The notes beneath the pieces were generated by a model, which was not told the DNA's origin, made no database searches, and saw only the letters and a program-made list of their open reading frames with translations. A program made the position numbers and the translations under genes. From contig NZ_CP114200.1 of assembly GCF_029392895.1 (NCBI RefSeq), forward strand, positions 897,501 to 961,500: 64,000 nucleotides of DNA, read 5' to 3'. Of the stretch, positions 28,077 to 36,758 are shown one piece after another. Positions within the stretch are counted from its first letter, which is position 1. The number at the start of each line of letters is the position of its first letter. The stretch comes from Streptomyces sp. 71268 (GTDB taxonomy: Bacteria > Actinomycetota > Actinomycetes > Streptomycetales > Streptomycetaceae).

Positions 28077-29417
28077 TCACGCGTCCCCCGCCGCCACCTG
28101 TGCCTCGATGAAACGGGCCAGCCGGCGCACCCCCTCCACGATCTCGTCCCGACTCAACGCGCTGCACGAAAGGCGCAGTTGGCGCTCGCCGCCGCCGTCG
28201 AGGAAGAAGTCGGCCATCGGCGTCCACAGCACGCCGAAGTGGCGCGCCGACCGCTCCAGCGCCTTGGCGTCCGCGACGAACGGCACGTCCACGACGAGGA
28301 AGAAGCCGCCCGCCGGCTCGTTCCACCCCACGCCCAGCGCCCGTCGCCGCTCGGCCGGAAAGTGGCGCGCCAACTCTTCGAGGACCGTGGACAAGTTGGT
28401 GCGGTAGTGGGCGATGGAGTCGGCGTTGGCCTCCCGCAGCCGGCAGCCCGACTCCACGAGCAACCCGCCGATGACCGCCTGGCTGACGGCCGAGGTGTTG
28501 ACGGTGGTCATGCTCTTGATCTTGGACAGCTCGTCGGCGAGCAGCGAACGCCGCCCCGTGGGGTCGATGACCTCCTGGTCGGCGACGACGTACCCGACCC
28601 GCGCGCCGGGCAGCGCGGTCTTGGCGAACGAGCCGAGGTGCAGCACCCGCCGCTGCCGGTCCAGGGCCTTGAGCGTGGGCCGGGCCGAGCCCGCGCGCAC
28701 GAAGAAGCCGTACGGGTCGTCCTCCAGGACCAGCAGGTCCTCCTGGGCCGCCACCGCGAGGAGTCGGCCTCGAGCCTCGACGGTCATGCTCGCGCCCGAC
28801 GGGTTGGCGAAGTCCGGCACGACGTACAGGGCGCGCGGACGCCGGCCAGCCGCCCGGGTGCGGCGCACGGCAGCCAGCACCTCGTCGGGGTCGGGGCCGT
28901 GCGCGCCCTCCGGGACGGGTTCGACCGCGATGTCGAGCAGCCGGGCCGCACCGGTGACGCCGACGTAGCAGGGCGAGCTGACGAGAAGGGTGTCGTCGGG
29001 CCGGGCGAACAGGGCCCGCAGGGTGATGAGCATCGCCTCCTGGCAGCCGGTCGTCACCACCACCGACTCCGGGCTCACATGGATACCCTCGTCGTTGGCC
29101 AGGGTGCGGGCGATCAGGTCGTGGATCACGCCATTGGTGCGCCCGTACTGGAAGAGCTGGGTGCGCACCCGCTCGCGCGACCAGCCCAGTTCGCGCTCCA
29201 GGTAGTCGGTGTAGGCGCGCAGGTAGCGCGGCAGGTCCTCGACCTCGAACGTTCCCTCGGCCGGTCGGCCGGGGGCGAAGGACAGCGCGTCGGGGAAGCG
29301 GGCGACGACCTCGTTCAGGAAGTTCATCGCGTCGAGCAGCGGGTCGGTGAGCGAGGCGTGCAGGTCGCCGATGGCCAGCGGCTGGGAGTACGCCACGGGA
29401 GCGCTGGGTTCGGTCAC
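28077..29417 (-). CDS. hpgT: HpgT-like (4-hydroxy)phenylglycine aminotransferase
   Basis: The 446-residue PLP fold-type I enzyme closely follows HpgT of glycopeptide producers as I recall it: LHASLTDPLLDAMNFLNEV, FPDALSFAPGRP, VVTTGCQEAMLITLRALFA, SSPCYVGVTGAARLLDI and VVPDFANPSGASM. The Schiff-base lysine is in LGSFAKTALPGARVGYVVAD, followed by LLADELSKIKSMTTVNT. HpgT transfers an amino group from tyrosine to (4-hydroxy)benzoylformate, giving L-Hpg. The GTG start lies 3 nt after the esterase stop, so both genes form an operon. Hmo- and HmaS-like genes nearby complete the route. Confidence 0.85.
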   Translation of the reverse strand: MTEPSAPVAYSQPLAIGDLHASLTDPLLDAMNFLNEVVARFPDALSFAPGRPAEGTFEVEDLPRYLRAYTDYLERELGWSRERVRTQLFQYGRTNGVIHDLIARTLANDEGIHVSPESVVVTTGCQEAMLITLRALFARPDDTLLVSSPCYVGVTGAARLLDIAVEPVPEGAHGPDPDEVLAAVRRTRAAGRRPRALYVVPDFANPSGASMTVEARGRLLAVAAQEDLLVLEDDPYGFFVRAGSARPTLKALDRQRRVLHLGSFAKTALPGARVGYVVADQEVIDPTGRRSLLADELSKIKSMTTVNTSAVSQAVIGGLLVESGCRLREANADSIAHYRTNLSTVLEELARHFPAERRRALGVGWNEPAGGFFLVVDVPFVADAKALERSARHFGVLWTPMADFFLDGGGERQLRLSCSALSRDEIVEGVRRLARFIEAQVAAGDA

Positions 29418-29420
29418 GGC

Positions 29421-30371
29421 TCAGTCCTTGGTCGCGGGGTCGGCGAGGGCGGTACGCAGGTACGCGGCCACCCGGTCGAGGGCGTGCCGGCCGGCGGGGA
29501 CGGTGCCGGCCATGGCGAAGAAGCCGTGGGTGACGCCCGGGTAGCGGACGGCCTCGGCGCTCACCCCGCACTCGCGCAGCCGCGCGGCGTACGCCTCGCC
29601 CTCGTCGCGCAGCGGGTCGTACTCGGCGGTGATCACCAGCGCCGGGGGCAGGCCGGCGTGGTCGGCCGCGCGCAGCGGCGATGCCAGCGGGTCGTCGCCG
29701 TCCTCGGCGGTTGGCAGGTAGTTGTCCCAGTACCACCGCACCGACTTGTCGTTGAAGAGCAGCGGGTCGGTGATCTCGCGCCGGGACGGGGTGTCGGCGC
29801 GGTGGTCGGTGTTCGGGTAGACGAGCACCTGGGCGCGCAGGTCGGGGCCGCCGGCGTCGCGGGCCAGCAGGGTCACGGCGGCGGCCAGGTTGCCGCCCGC
29901 GCTGTCGCCAGCGACGGCCAGCCGGCTCGGGTCGCCGCCGAAGCCGGGGGCGTGCTCGGCGGCCCAGCGCAGGCCGGCGAAACAGTCCTGGGGGGCCGCC
30001 GGGAACGGGTGCTCGGGCGCGAGCCGGTAGCCGACGGCGACGGTGAGGCAGCCCGCCGCGTTGGCCAGGCTTCGGCAGATGGCGTCGCTGCTCTCCAGGG
30101 AGCCCAGCGTCCAGCCGCCGCCGAAGAAGTAGACGAGCACCGGCAACGGCCCCTCGCCCGTGGGGCGGTAGACGCGCACCGGCAGCGGGCCCGCCGGACC
30201 CGCCAAGCCGGCGTCGACGACCCGCTCGACCGGCTCGGGCTCGCCCGCCTCGGCCTGGATGGCGGCAAGGTCGGCCGCCCTGGCCTCGGCCAGCGTCATG
30301 GCGTACAGGGGGCGGACGTCCCGCGCGGCGCGCCGGTCGTACAGGGCCTGCGTGTGTGGTTCAAGGGGCAT
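29421..30371 (-). CDS. Alpha/beta hydrolase, HSL-like esterase/lipase
   Basis: A 316-residue hormone-sensitive-lipase-family esterase. The nucleophile motif is VAGDSAGGNLAAA; the acid and histidine are in AEYDPLRDEGEAYA and YPGVTHGFFAM. The oxyanion-hole motif, normally HGGG, reads FGGG here (LVYFFGGGWTLGS), so the family His is replaced by Phe. The ATG follows GGAGAG. It is transcribed together with the HpgT-like gene (3-nt gap). It could cleave an ester or thioester of the product or intermediate. Confidence 0.85.
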   Translation of the reverse strand: MPLEPHTQALYDRRAARDVRPLYAMTLAEARAADLAAIQAEAGEPEPVERVVDAGLAGPAGPLPVRVYRPTGEGPLPVLVYFFGGGWTLGSLESSDAICRSLANAAGCLTVAVGYRLAPEHPFPAAPQDCFAGLRWAAEHAPGFGGDPSRLAVAGDSAGGNLAAAVTLLARDAGGPDLRAQVLVYPNTDHRADTPSRREITDPLLFNDKSVRWYWDNYLPTAEDGDDPLASPLRAADHAGLPPALVITAEYDPLRDEGEAYAARLRECGVSAEAVRYPGVTHGFFAMAGTVPAGRHALDRVAAYLRTALADPATKD

Positions 30372-30424
30372 GGTCTCTCCGTGTCGTGGCCACGGCCCGG
30401 AACCTGGGCCGTAGGTCGCGGTGC

Positions 30425-30458
30425 GGTCGCGGGTCGCGGGTCGCGGGTCGCTGGTCGC
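30425..30458. repeat. Tandem heptamer repeat of GGGTCGC (about 5 copies)
   Basis: Heptamers GGGTCGC (three perfect, plus flanking GGTCGC and TGGTCGC) fill the gap between the esterase start and the TetR stop at 30460. Period 7 matches the arrays at 529-669. Confidence 0.85.
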
Positions 30459-30459
30459 G

Positions 30460-31104
30460 TCAGGGTGTGTCGGGGAGGAGCGCCGGGTCGGTGGCGACGC
30501 CGAGCAGGCGGTTGCGGATGCCGTTGGTCGCCCGTTGGTAGCAGGTGAAGTTGTGGTGCAGGACGGATTCGGCGTTGGCCGTCTCCAGCAGGGCGACGAG
30601 TTCGAAGGCGAGTTGGGGGATGTCGGTGTCCGTACGGACCTCGCCGACCCGCTGGGCGTCGGCGATGACCCCCTCAAGGAGGGAGAACCAGTTGCCGTGC
30701 GCCGCGGTGACCGCGTCGCGCACCTTGCCCTCGCGCGCGTCGTACTCGGCCGAGACCGAGTAGAAGAAGCAGCCGCCGGGAAAGACGCGCTGTTCGGAGT
30801 AGGTGAGCCAGTTGGCGCACAGGCGCCATATCTGGCCGATGCCGGGAGGCAGATCGCGCGCCGGCCGCACCACGTGCTCGACGTAGATCTTGATCGCGGT
30901 GCGTACGGTGGCCAGTTGCAGCTCCTCCTTCGAGCCGAACAGGGCGAACACGCCACTCTTGCTGAGCTGGAGCTCGCCGGCGAGCCGGCCGAGTGAGAGC
31001 CCCTCCAACCCTTCGACCGATGCGATGTTGACGGCTCGTTCGAGGACCAACCGCCGCGTCTGGTTGCCGCGTTCGATCCGTCCGTCCGGGTGCGTCGTCG
31101 TCAA
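30460..31104 (-). CDS. TetR family regulator, paralog 1
   Basis: The 214-residue TetR protein has the HTH at about 32-55 (LGRLAGELQLSKSGVFALFGSKEELQ) and a TetR_C domain with FPGGCFFYSVSAEYDAREGKVRD. It is highly similar along its whole length to the second TetR at 46443-47093, so the two are duplicates. A TTG start at 31104 is chosen because GAGGAGG lies 6 nt upstream and the result matches the paralog's N-terminus (THxDGRIxRGNQTR). It is divergent from the Hmo-like gene, with two operator motifs between. Confidence 0.87.
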   Translation of the reverse strand: MTTTHPDGRIERGNQTRRLVLERAVNIASVEGLEGLSLGRLAGELQLSKSGVFALFGSKEELQLATVRTAIKIYVEHVVRPARDLPPGIGQIWRLCANWLTYSEQRVFPGGCFFYSVSAEYDAREGKVRDAVTAAHGNWFSLLEGVIADAQRVGEVRTDTDIPQLAFELVALLETANAESVLHHNFTCYQRATNGIRNRLLGVATDPALLPDTP

Positions 31105-31174
31105 GGGAAACCTCCTCGATGCCTCCCACCGGGGGTGCCGCTGCGTCTCGCCGAGCGCCCACCCGACTAAGTGG

Positions 31175-31185
31175 ACGACCGTGCG
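31175..31185. promoter_or_regulatory. Shared TetR-type operator, site 2
   Basis: ACGACCGTGCG lies 71 nt upstream of the TetR-1 start in the divergent TetR-1/Hmo gap. It is an exact match to ACGAYCGTNCG. Confidence 0.6.
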
Positions 31186-31211
31186 GACATGTGGGAGAGT
31201 TCGGTTAGTGT

Positions 31212-31222
31212 ACGCACGTGCG
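31212..31222. promoter_or_regulatory. Shared TetR-type operator, site 3 (degenerate)
   Basis: ACGCACGTGCG (containing the 10-bp palindrome CGCACGTGCG) lies 59 nt upstream of the Hmo-like start. It has two mismatches to the consensus but keeps the following GGTTAG. Confidence 0.45.
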
Positions 31223-31280
31223 GTTAGTTGGCGTACAGGGTCGAAGCACGCGAAGCGAGTGACGGCGGGGGGATGCGCCA

Positions 31281-32357
31281 GTGGAGTCGACGCTCTACGA
31301 CTACGAGACCGCAGCCAGGGAGCGATTACCGCGACCCGTATGGGACTTCCTCGCCGGCGGCAGCGGAACCGAGTCGATGCTGACCGCCAGCCGCGCGGCG
31401 CTCGACCGGCTCTCGCTGCGCCCGAGATGCCTCGTCGACGTCTCCGACTGCCGCCCCGACACCTCGCTCCTGGGCTCGCCGCTGCCGGCCCCGCTGGGCA
31501 TCGCGCCCATGGCCTACCATCAACTGGCTCACGAAGACGCCGAGTTGGCCACGGCGCGGGCGGCCGGCGCGTCGGGCACACTCCTGACGGTCAGCATGTT
31601 CGCGAGCCGCACCCTGGAGGAGATCGCCGCCGTGGCCGGCGGCCCGCTGTGGCTCCAGCTCTACTGGCTACGGCGGCGGGAGCCGATGCTCGACCTAATC
31701 CGGCGGGCCGAGCGGGCCGGGTACCGCGCGCTCGTCCTCACCGTCGACGCGCCCCGGATCGCCTACCGCCCGCGCGACGTGCGCAACGGCTTCGCCCTGC
31801 CGGCCGGGGTCCGCGCGGCGAACATCGACCCCACGGTCATGACGGCCACCCACAGCGCCGCCGCGGGCGAGTCCGCCATCGCGCGCCACGCCCTGGAACA
31901 GTTCGACTCCTCGATTACCTGGAAGGACCTGTCCTGGCTCAGGGAACGCACCGAACTGCCCCTGGTCCTGAAAGGCGTACTCACCGCGGAGGACGCCGAA
32001 CTCGCCGTGGAATACGGCGTTGACGCTCTCGTCATCTCCAATCACGGCGGCCGACAACTCGATTTCGCGACGCCCGCCCCCGACGCCCTGCCCGAGATCG
32101 CCGACGCCGTCGCCGGGCGCTGCCAGCTCATCATCGACGGGTCCATCCGCCACGGGGCGGACATCGCGAAGGCACTGTGCCTGGGGGCCGACGCGGCGTT
32201 TGTGGGCCGCCCGGTCCTGTGGGGTCTCGCGCACTCCGGAAGCGACGGCGTCGAGGCCGTCCTGAGCACCCTCATGCGCGAGTTCGACGAGGTCATGGCC
32301 CTGATGGGAGCCCCTGACGTGCACGCGTTCCACCGCTCGGGAATTGCGCGGAAATGA
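31281..32357 (+). CDS. hmo: Hmo-like FMN-dependent (4-hydroxy)mandelate oxidase
   Basis: The 358-residue FMN TIM-barrel protein belongs to the alpha-hydroxyacid oxidase family and reads like Hmo of glycopeptide clusters: VWDFLAGGSGTE, ALVLTVDAPRIAYRPRDVRNGFALP, LPLVLKGVLTAEDAE and VISNHGGRQLD with the catalytic base His at about 255. Phosphate-binding IIDGSIRHGADIAKALCLGA follows. The reaction would be oxidation of mandelate or 4-hydroxymandelate to the benzoylformate. GTG start after GGGGGGA. It is the middle step between the HmaS- and HpgT-like enzymes. Confidence 0.85.
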   Translation: MESTLYDYETAARERLPRPVWDFLAGGSGTESMLTASRAALDRLSLRPRCLVDVSDCRPDTSLLGSPLPAPLGIAPMAYHQLAHEDAELATARAAGASGTLLTVSMFASRTLEEIAAVAGGPLWLQLYWLRRREPMLDLIRRAERAGYRALVLTVDAPRIAYRPRDVRNGFALPAGVRAANIDPTVMTATHSAAAGESAIARHALEQFDSSITWKDLSWLRERTELPLVLKGVLTAEDAELAVEYGVDALVISNHGGRQLDFATPAPDALPEIADAVAGRCQLIIDGSIRHGADIAKALCLGADAAFVGRPVLWGLAHSGSDGVEAVLSTLMREFDEVMALMGAPDVHAFHRSGIARK

Positions 32358-32388
32358 ACTGACAACCCCGGATGGCCAATCGTCCCGC

Positions 32389-32418
32389 ATTCCCTTTCGC
32401 CGGCTGGCGAAAGGGAAT
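32389..32418. terminator. Perfect hairpin terminator after the Hmo-like gene
   Basis: A 13-bp perfect stem (ATTCCCTTTCGCC / GGCGAAAGGGAAT) with a GGCT loop starts 31 bp after the stop. Confidence 0.85.
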
Positions 32419-32621
32419 TTCGGGCTGCCCGCGAATAACTACCGCATCAGCTACAGGGTTTCACGAAGAACTTCGCTTGATTACTGAATGGTAGTGAGCA
32501 ACGATGAATCTTGCCGCCGGGTGGGGAAACATGGCGGCGCACGCATCCGTATTCGTCAAAGGACGGCGTTGTCCCCTGGCGGCTCGGATGGTTCGACATC
32601 TGCTACAGGGGAGAGATTCCG

Positions 32622-34058
32622 GTGGGGGAAGCTGATAGATCGGCGCCCGATCTGCCTGTTGGTGGCGGCGGGGAATGGGTCGATGACGTACTGCTCGGGG
32701 GAAGTGGGCAGGACGTCGCCCTCCATCTGGGCGGCCCGGTCAGCCGCGCGGAGTTGCGCCGGCTCGTCGCCGACGAGCAGCGGCGGCTGCGCGCCGCCGG
32801 CCTGGCGGCTGGTGGTTCGCTGGCCGTCCGGCTGCCGCCGTCGTTGAGCTGTGTCGTCACCATGCTGGCCGGTTGGCGCTCCGGCGCCCAAGTGGCACTG
32901 CTCGACTACCGGTTGACGCGCCACGAGGTGGACGAGGCGCTCACGCTGCTCGCCCCGCAGGTGGTCGCGGAGCCGACCGAAGCGGTCACCGGCACGCTGC
33001 GCGGGTACGTCGACGTCCGCTCGCGGATCACCGCGCCGGCCACCGGTCGCCCGGCCGCCACCCCGCACGTCCTCCTCCAGTTGAGTTCGGGATCGACCGG
33101 CCCGTCCAAGGTCATCGGCCGCACGGTCGAGAGCCTGCTGACCGAGCTCGACCGGTACGCACGGCTCGACGACTACCCCGGCCGGGGCGAGCGCACCGTG
33201 GTGCTGGCCTCGGTCATCCACGTACTCGGACTCGTCGGCGGGCTGCTCAGCGGGCTCGCCACCGGTTCGCAGGTCGTGCTGCCCCGGACCCACACGCTCG
33301 ACGGCGTCGTACGGGCCGTCGCGGCGGGAGACGGCCCGACGACCCTGCTCGGCGTGCCCTCACAGGCCGCGATGCTCGCCGCGGCCGGGGCACCGCCGAA
33401 GCTACGGCAGTTGCGCCGGATGATCGTGGGCGGCGAGCTGGTCAAGCCCGGCGTGCGGGAGCGCTTCACCCGCGGGTTCGGCGCCGAGCTCGGCGTCATG
33501 TACGGCATGACCGAGGTGGGCGTCATCGCGGCCGACGTGCGCGGTGCGCACGCCCCCGGGCTTGCCCCGGTGCACGGCATGCGGGTGCGGATCGAGGACG
33601 GCCAGATCCTGCTCGCCCTGCCGGCCAGCCCGTACGTGGGTCGCACCGACCGGACCCGGTTCGTGGACGGCTGGCTGCGCACGAAGGACGCGGGCGCCAT
33701 CGACCCGGCCAGCGGGCTGCTCACGGTGCACGGCCGGCTGGACGCGCAGGTCTCCGTCGGCGGCCTCAAGGTCGACCTCGCCGAGGTCGAGGCCACCCTC
33801 GCGGCGCTGCCCGGCGTCACCGACGCGGTGGTGGTGCGGGGCACGGGCATCGAGGGCTTCGTGACCGTGCGCGAGCCCGGCGCGTTCGCGGCCCTCACCG
33901 ACGCGCTCGCCGCGCGCCTGGCCCCGTACAAGAGGCCGCGAACGCTGCACCTGCTGCCCGCGCTCCCACGTACCGCGACGGGCAAGCCGGTGCGCGACCC
34001 GGAGGCGCTGCGCGCCGCGGTGCGCGCGGCGGCCTCGGTCGGGGCGGCTCAGGCGTAG
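32622..34058 (+). CDS. AMP-forming acyl/aryl ligase 1 (ANL superfamily)
   Basis: The 478-residue adenylate-forming enzyme has the P-loop-like LLQLSSGSTGPSKVIGRT, MYGMTEVGVIAAD, GWLRTKDAG, the hinge GRLDAQVSVGGLKVDLAEVE, and the C-terminal lysine in PRTATGKPVRDP. It could load a carboxylic acid onto the nearby ACP or onto CoA. No condensation or carrier domain is attached, so it is not an NRPS module. The GTG at 32622 follows GGGGAGAG. Its last 10 bp overlap the converging PPTase gene. Confidence 0.83.
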   Translation: MGEADRSAPDLPVGGGGEWVDDVLLGGSGQDVALHLGGPVSRAELRRLVADEQRRLRAAGLAAGGSLAVRLPPSLSCVVTMLAGWRSGAQVALLDYRLTRHEVDEALTLLAPQVVAEPTEAVTGTLRGYVDVRSRITAPATGRPAATPHVLLQLSSGSTGPSKVIGRTVESLLTELDRYARLDDYPGRGERTVVLASVIHVLGLVGGLLSGLATGSQVVLPRTHTLDGVVRAVAAGDGPTTLLGVPSQAAMLAAAGAPPKLRQLRRMIVGGELVKPGVRERFTRGFGAELGVMYGMTEVGVIAADVRGAHAPGLAPVHGMRVRIEDGQILLALPASPYVGRTDRTRFVDGWLRTKDAGAIDPASGLLTVHGRLDAQVSVGGLKVDLAEVEATLAALPGVTDAVVVRGTGIEGFVTVREPGAFAALTDALAARLAPYKRPRTLHLLPALPRTATGKPVRDPEALRAAVRAAASVGAAQA

Positions 34059-34699
34059 TCGGCCGCGTCGACCCGGCGTACCCGGGTCCGGACGGCATCG
34101 GCCCGCACCGCTCCCTCCAGCGCCAACCCCAGGACGTAGCGCCCCTCCCCCACGATGACCGCCGACGAGGTCAGGTCCGCGGCCCCCGGCAGGGGGCGCG
34201 GTGCCAGCGACCCGGCGGGCGGCCACCGCTCCGGCAGCGGCACCGGTCGGCTCATGCCGCCACGCCGCAGCCCCTGGCCCCGCGCCTTGCCCACCGACTC
34301 CTTCTGCGTCCACAACCACAAGAAGGCCACCGACCGTTGCCGTTCGGGCAGGCCCGTGACCCACTCCGCCTCGGCGGGGTGCAGCCAGGACCGGGCCAGC
34401 GCGTCGGCGCGCAGCCCGCGCACCACCTCCACGTCCACCCCCACCGGGGTCCGGCCGGTCAAGGCGACGGCCAGCGCCCCGCGCGCATGAGCAAGGCTGA
34501 CCCGCGGCGCCTCGGCGACCCCGCCGATGACGGGACGACCGCCGGGTTCGTGGTCCAACCGAAGACCTGACACCGGGACGCGCAGCATCCGCGCCGCGGC
34601 CCGGAGCAACAGGGTGTGCGCCGTGCGGCGCTCGTCCCCGTCCGTCGTGCACCACAGCACCGTCACCGTGTCCGGGGCCGGCCCCGGGTGCCCATCCAT
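34049..34699 (-). CDS. 4'-phosphopantetheinyl transferase (Sfp type)
   Basis: The 216-residue protein has the two Sfp-family motifs: VGVDVEVVRG and the WLWTQKESVGKARGQGL block (W-x3-KES/A-x3-K), which bind magnesium and CoA. It converts apo-ACP to holo-ACP by attaching phosphopantetheine to serine. It is encoded opposite to its probable substrate: the ATG at 34699 is only 18 bp from the ACP start on the other strand. No ribosome site is seen upstream, so the real start may be internal (a GTG about 11 codons later). Confidence 0.85.
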   Translation of the reverse strand: MDGHPGPAPDTVTVLWCTTDGDERRTAHTLLLRAAARMLRVPVSGLRLDHEPGGRPVIGGVAEAPRVSLAHARGALAVALTGRTPVGVDVEVVRGLRADALARSWLHPAEAEWVTGLPERQRSVAFLWLWTQKESVGKARGQGLRRGGMSRPVPLPERWPPAGSLAPRPLPGAADLTSSAVIVGEGRYVLGLALEGAVRADAVRTRVRRVDAADYA

Positions 34700-34717
34700 G
34701 AAGAGGGAGTCAATCAA

Positions 34718-34981
34718 ATGTCCGCAGAGGTTGAGAAGTTCGTCATCGAGGCCCTCGACAACATGAACTACGACGTCACCGACGTGACCGCGGAGACACC
34801 GCTCGGCCCGTCCGGCCTCGACCTGGAGTCCCTCTCGGTGGCCGAGATCGCCATCCAGGTGGAGGACACCTACGGCGTGAAGTTCGACGAGGACGAGATG
34901 GAGTCCGTCGCCCTGCTGACCGTCGGCGGCCTGGTCAAGGAGATCGTCCAGCGGGCGTCGGCCGCGACCGCGGCCAAGTGA
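34718..34981 (+). CDS. Free-standing acyl carrier protein
   Basis: The 87-residue acidic protein has a typical ACP fold. The phosphopantetheine serine is Ser38 in GLDLESLSVAEIAIQVED, where the usual D-S-L is E-S-L. AGAGGGAG precedes the ATG. It lies directly upstream of ligase 2 and the ketosynthase and is the only carrier protein in the window. It therefore probably tethers the intermediates made by the two ligases and the ketosynthase. Confidence 0.9.
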   Translation: MSAEVEKFVIEALDNMNYDVTDVTAETPLGPSGLDLESLSVAEIAIQVEDTYGVKFDEDEMESVALLTVGGLVKEIVQRASAATAAK

Positions 34982-35108
34982 GCCCCGCCCGCCGCTGACC
35001 CGCCCGCCCCGACGTGCCCGCCCTCCCGGCCCAAGCGGCCCGCCGCCGGCCGGGAGCGGTGGCGGGTCGTACGCGATCCGTCCGATCGAGAAAGCGAAGA
35101 CACCGGCA

Positions 35109-36758
35109 ATGAATCCGAAGAACGAGCGCGCGGAACTCGCGGCCGACCAGCGGTTGGGCGTCGGCAACGTCCTGACCACCCTCGTCGACCGCGGCACCGG
35201 CCTGACCGCGCCGACGCTGACGTTCGACACCGAGGTGGACGGCCACCCCGCCTGGCAGGCCCTGTCGCTGGCCCAGCTCGGACAGCGGGTGGCGGCCCGG
35301 GCCGCGACGCTGCACGCGCTGGGCGTACGCCCCCGGGACCCGGTCGCCGTGTGGGTGGGCGCCGCGGCCGACCAGGTGCTCAGCTACCTGGCGCTGGTAC
35401 GGCTCGGCGCGATCCCCGCGCTGGTCAACGGCCGGCTGCCCGCCGAGCAAGCGGGCGAGTACATCGCGCGGCTGCGGGCCGTGGGCGTGATCGCCGACGG
35501 CCCGCACCGCGAGGCGCTGTCCCAGGTCGGCTGCGCGACGGAGCACCTGGCGGACCCGGCCACGCTGGGCGCGGGCGAGGCCGCCGCCGCGCCCGCGCCC
35601 TATAGGCACCACGGCGGCGAGCCCGTGGTGATCACGCACTCCTCGGGGACCACCGGCCTGCCCAAGGCGGTGACCCACTCGCACCACAGCCTGTTCGCGG
35701 CCATCCGGCACCGCCTCTCGCTGCCCAAGGGCCAGGGCCTCGACCGCATGTTGGGCGTCCTGCCGTCGGCGCACGCGGCCACCGTCATCGCCGTCAACCT
35801 CGCGCTGACCAACCGCAGCCAACTCGCCCTGCTCTCCCAACAGGACGGCGGACCGGTCCTGGAGGCCATCGAGCGCTGGCAGCCACACAGCGTCCTCGGC
35901 TTCGCCACCACCTGGTCGGAGCTGGCCGGCGCGGACCTGGCCTCCCGCGACCTGGGCTCCGTACGCACCTGGTGGAACACCGGCGACTGCGCGCACGAGG
36001 CGCACATCCGCAAGCTGGTCGCCGTCGGCGCGCGGGAGGCCGTCACCAGCGCGGGCCGGGTGCGCCGGCCCGGATCGTTCTTCGTGGACGGCCTGGGCTC
36101 GTCCGAGATGGGCCACTCCCAGTTCTTCATCACCCACACGCCCGAGACCAGCCGCTACGGCCGGTGCATCGGCAAGCCGCACGCCTTCTCGGACGTGGCC
36201 GTCGTCGATGACGCGGGCCACAAGCTCGGCCCCGGCCAGGTGGGCCAGTTGGCGATCAACGCGCCGACGCTCTCGCTCGGCTACTGGAACGACTCGGTGA
36301 CCACCTACCGCACCCGCCGCGACGGCTACTTCCTCACCGGCGACCTGGTCTTCCACGACACGGACGGCTACTACTACCACGTCGACCGGGCCGTGGACGC
36401 GGTGGACCTGGGCGGCGGCAACCGGCTCTACACGATGCTGTGCGAGGAACGGGTCCTCGCGGACTGCGCCGACGTGTGGGAGTGCACGGTGGTCGCGGTG
36501 CCCAGCCGGGGCCGGGTCAGCACCTCGGTGCTGCTCGTGCTCGACCCGGGCGCCGACCAGGAGGCCGACCGGGCGCCCGAGGTGCTCGCCGCCCTCGAAC
36601 CGCACGTGGCCGACACCGTCGAGCGGGTCGTGGTGGTGAGCCCGGAACGCATCCCGCTCGGGGCGACCGGCAAGGTGCGCAAGTTCCTGCTGCGCCAGCG
36701 CTTCCTGGACGGCGAGTTGCTGGGCCGGGAGAGCGTCGCCGGGCAGGTGACCGCGTGA
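35109..36758 (+). CDS. AMP-forming acyl/aryl ligase 2 (ANL superfamily)
   Basis: The 549-residue ligase has VVITHSSGTTGLPKAVTHSHHS, a central FFVDGLGSSEMGHSQFF, DGYFLTGDLVFHD and the C-terminal lysine in PLGATGKVRKFLLRQRF. The fold is that of acyl-CoA synthetases or free-standing A domains. The region normally holding the substrate-defining YG(M/S)TE motif reads GLGSSEMG, so the subgroup is unusual. No strong ribosome site is visible. The stop overlaps the ketosynthase start (GTGA). Substrate unknown; Hpg, a benzoylformate or a fatty acid are candidates. Confidence 0.82.
   Translation: MNPKNERAELAADQRLGVGNVLTTLVDRGTGLTAPTLTFDTEVDGHPAWQALSLAQLGQRVAARAATLHALGVRPRDPVAVWVGAAADQVLSYLALVRLGAIPALVNGRLPAEQAGEYIARLRAVGVIADGPHREALSQVGCATEHLADPATLGAGEAAAAPAPYRHHGGEPVVITHSSGTTGLPKAVTHSHHSLFAAIRHRLSLPKGQGLDRMLGVLPSAHAATVIAVNLALTNRSQLALLSQQDGGPVLEAIERWQPHSVLGFATTWSELAGADLASRDLGSVRTWWNTGDCAHEAHIRKLVAVGAREAVTSAGRVRRPGSFFVDGLGSSEMGHSQFFITHTPETSRYGRCIGKPHAFSDVAVVDDAGHKLGPGQVGQLAINAPTLSLGYWNDSVTTYRTRRDGYFLTGDLVFHDTDGYYYHVDRAVDAVDLGGGNRLYTMLCEERVLADCADVWECTVVAVPSRGRVSTSVLLVLDPGADQEADRAPEVLAALEPHVADTVERVVVVSPERIPLGATGKVRKFLLRQRFLDGELLGRESVAGQVTA

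Noticed and set aside
32622..36758. NRPS module
   Set aside because: The ligases, ACP and KS are separate proteins and no condensation or thioesterase domain was found.
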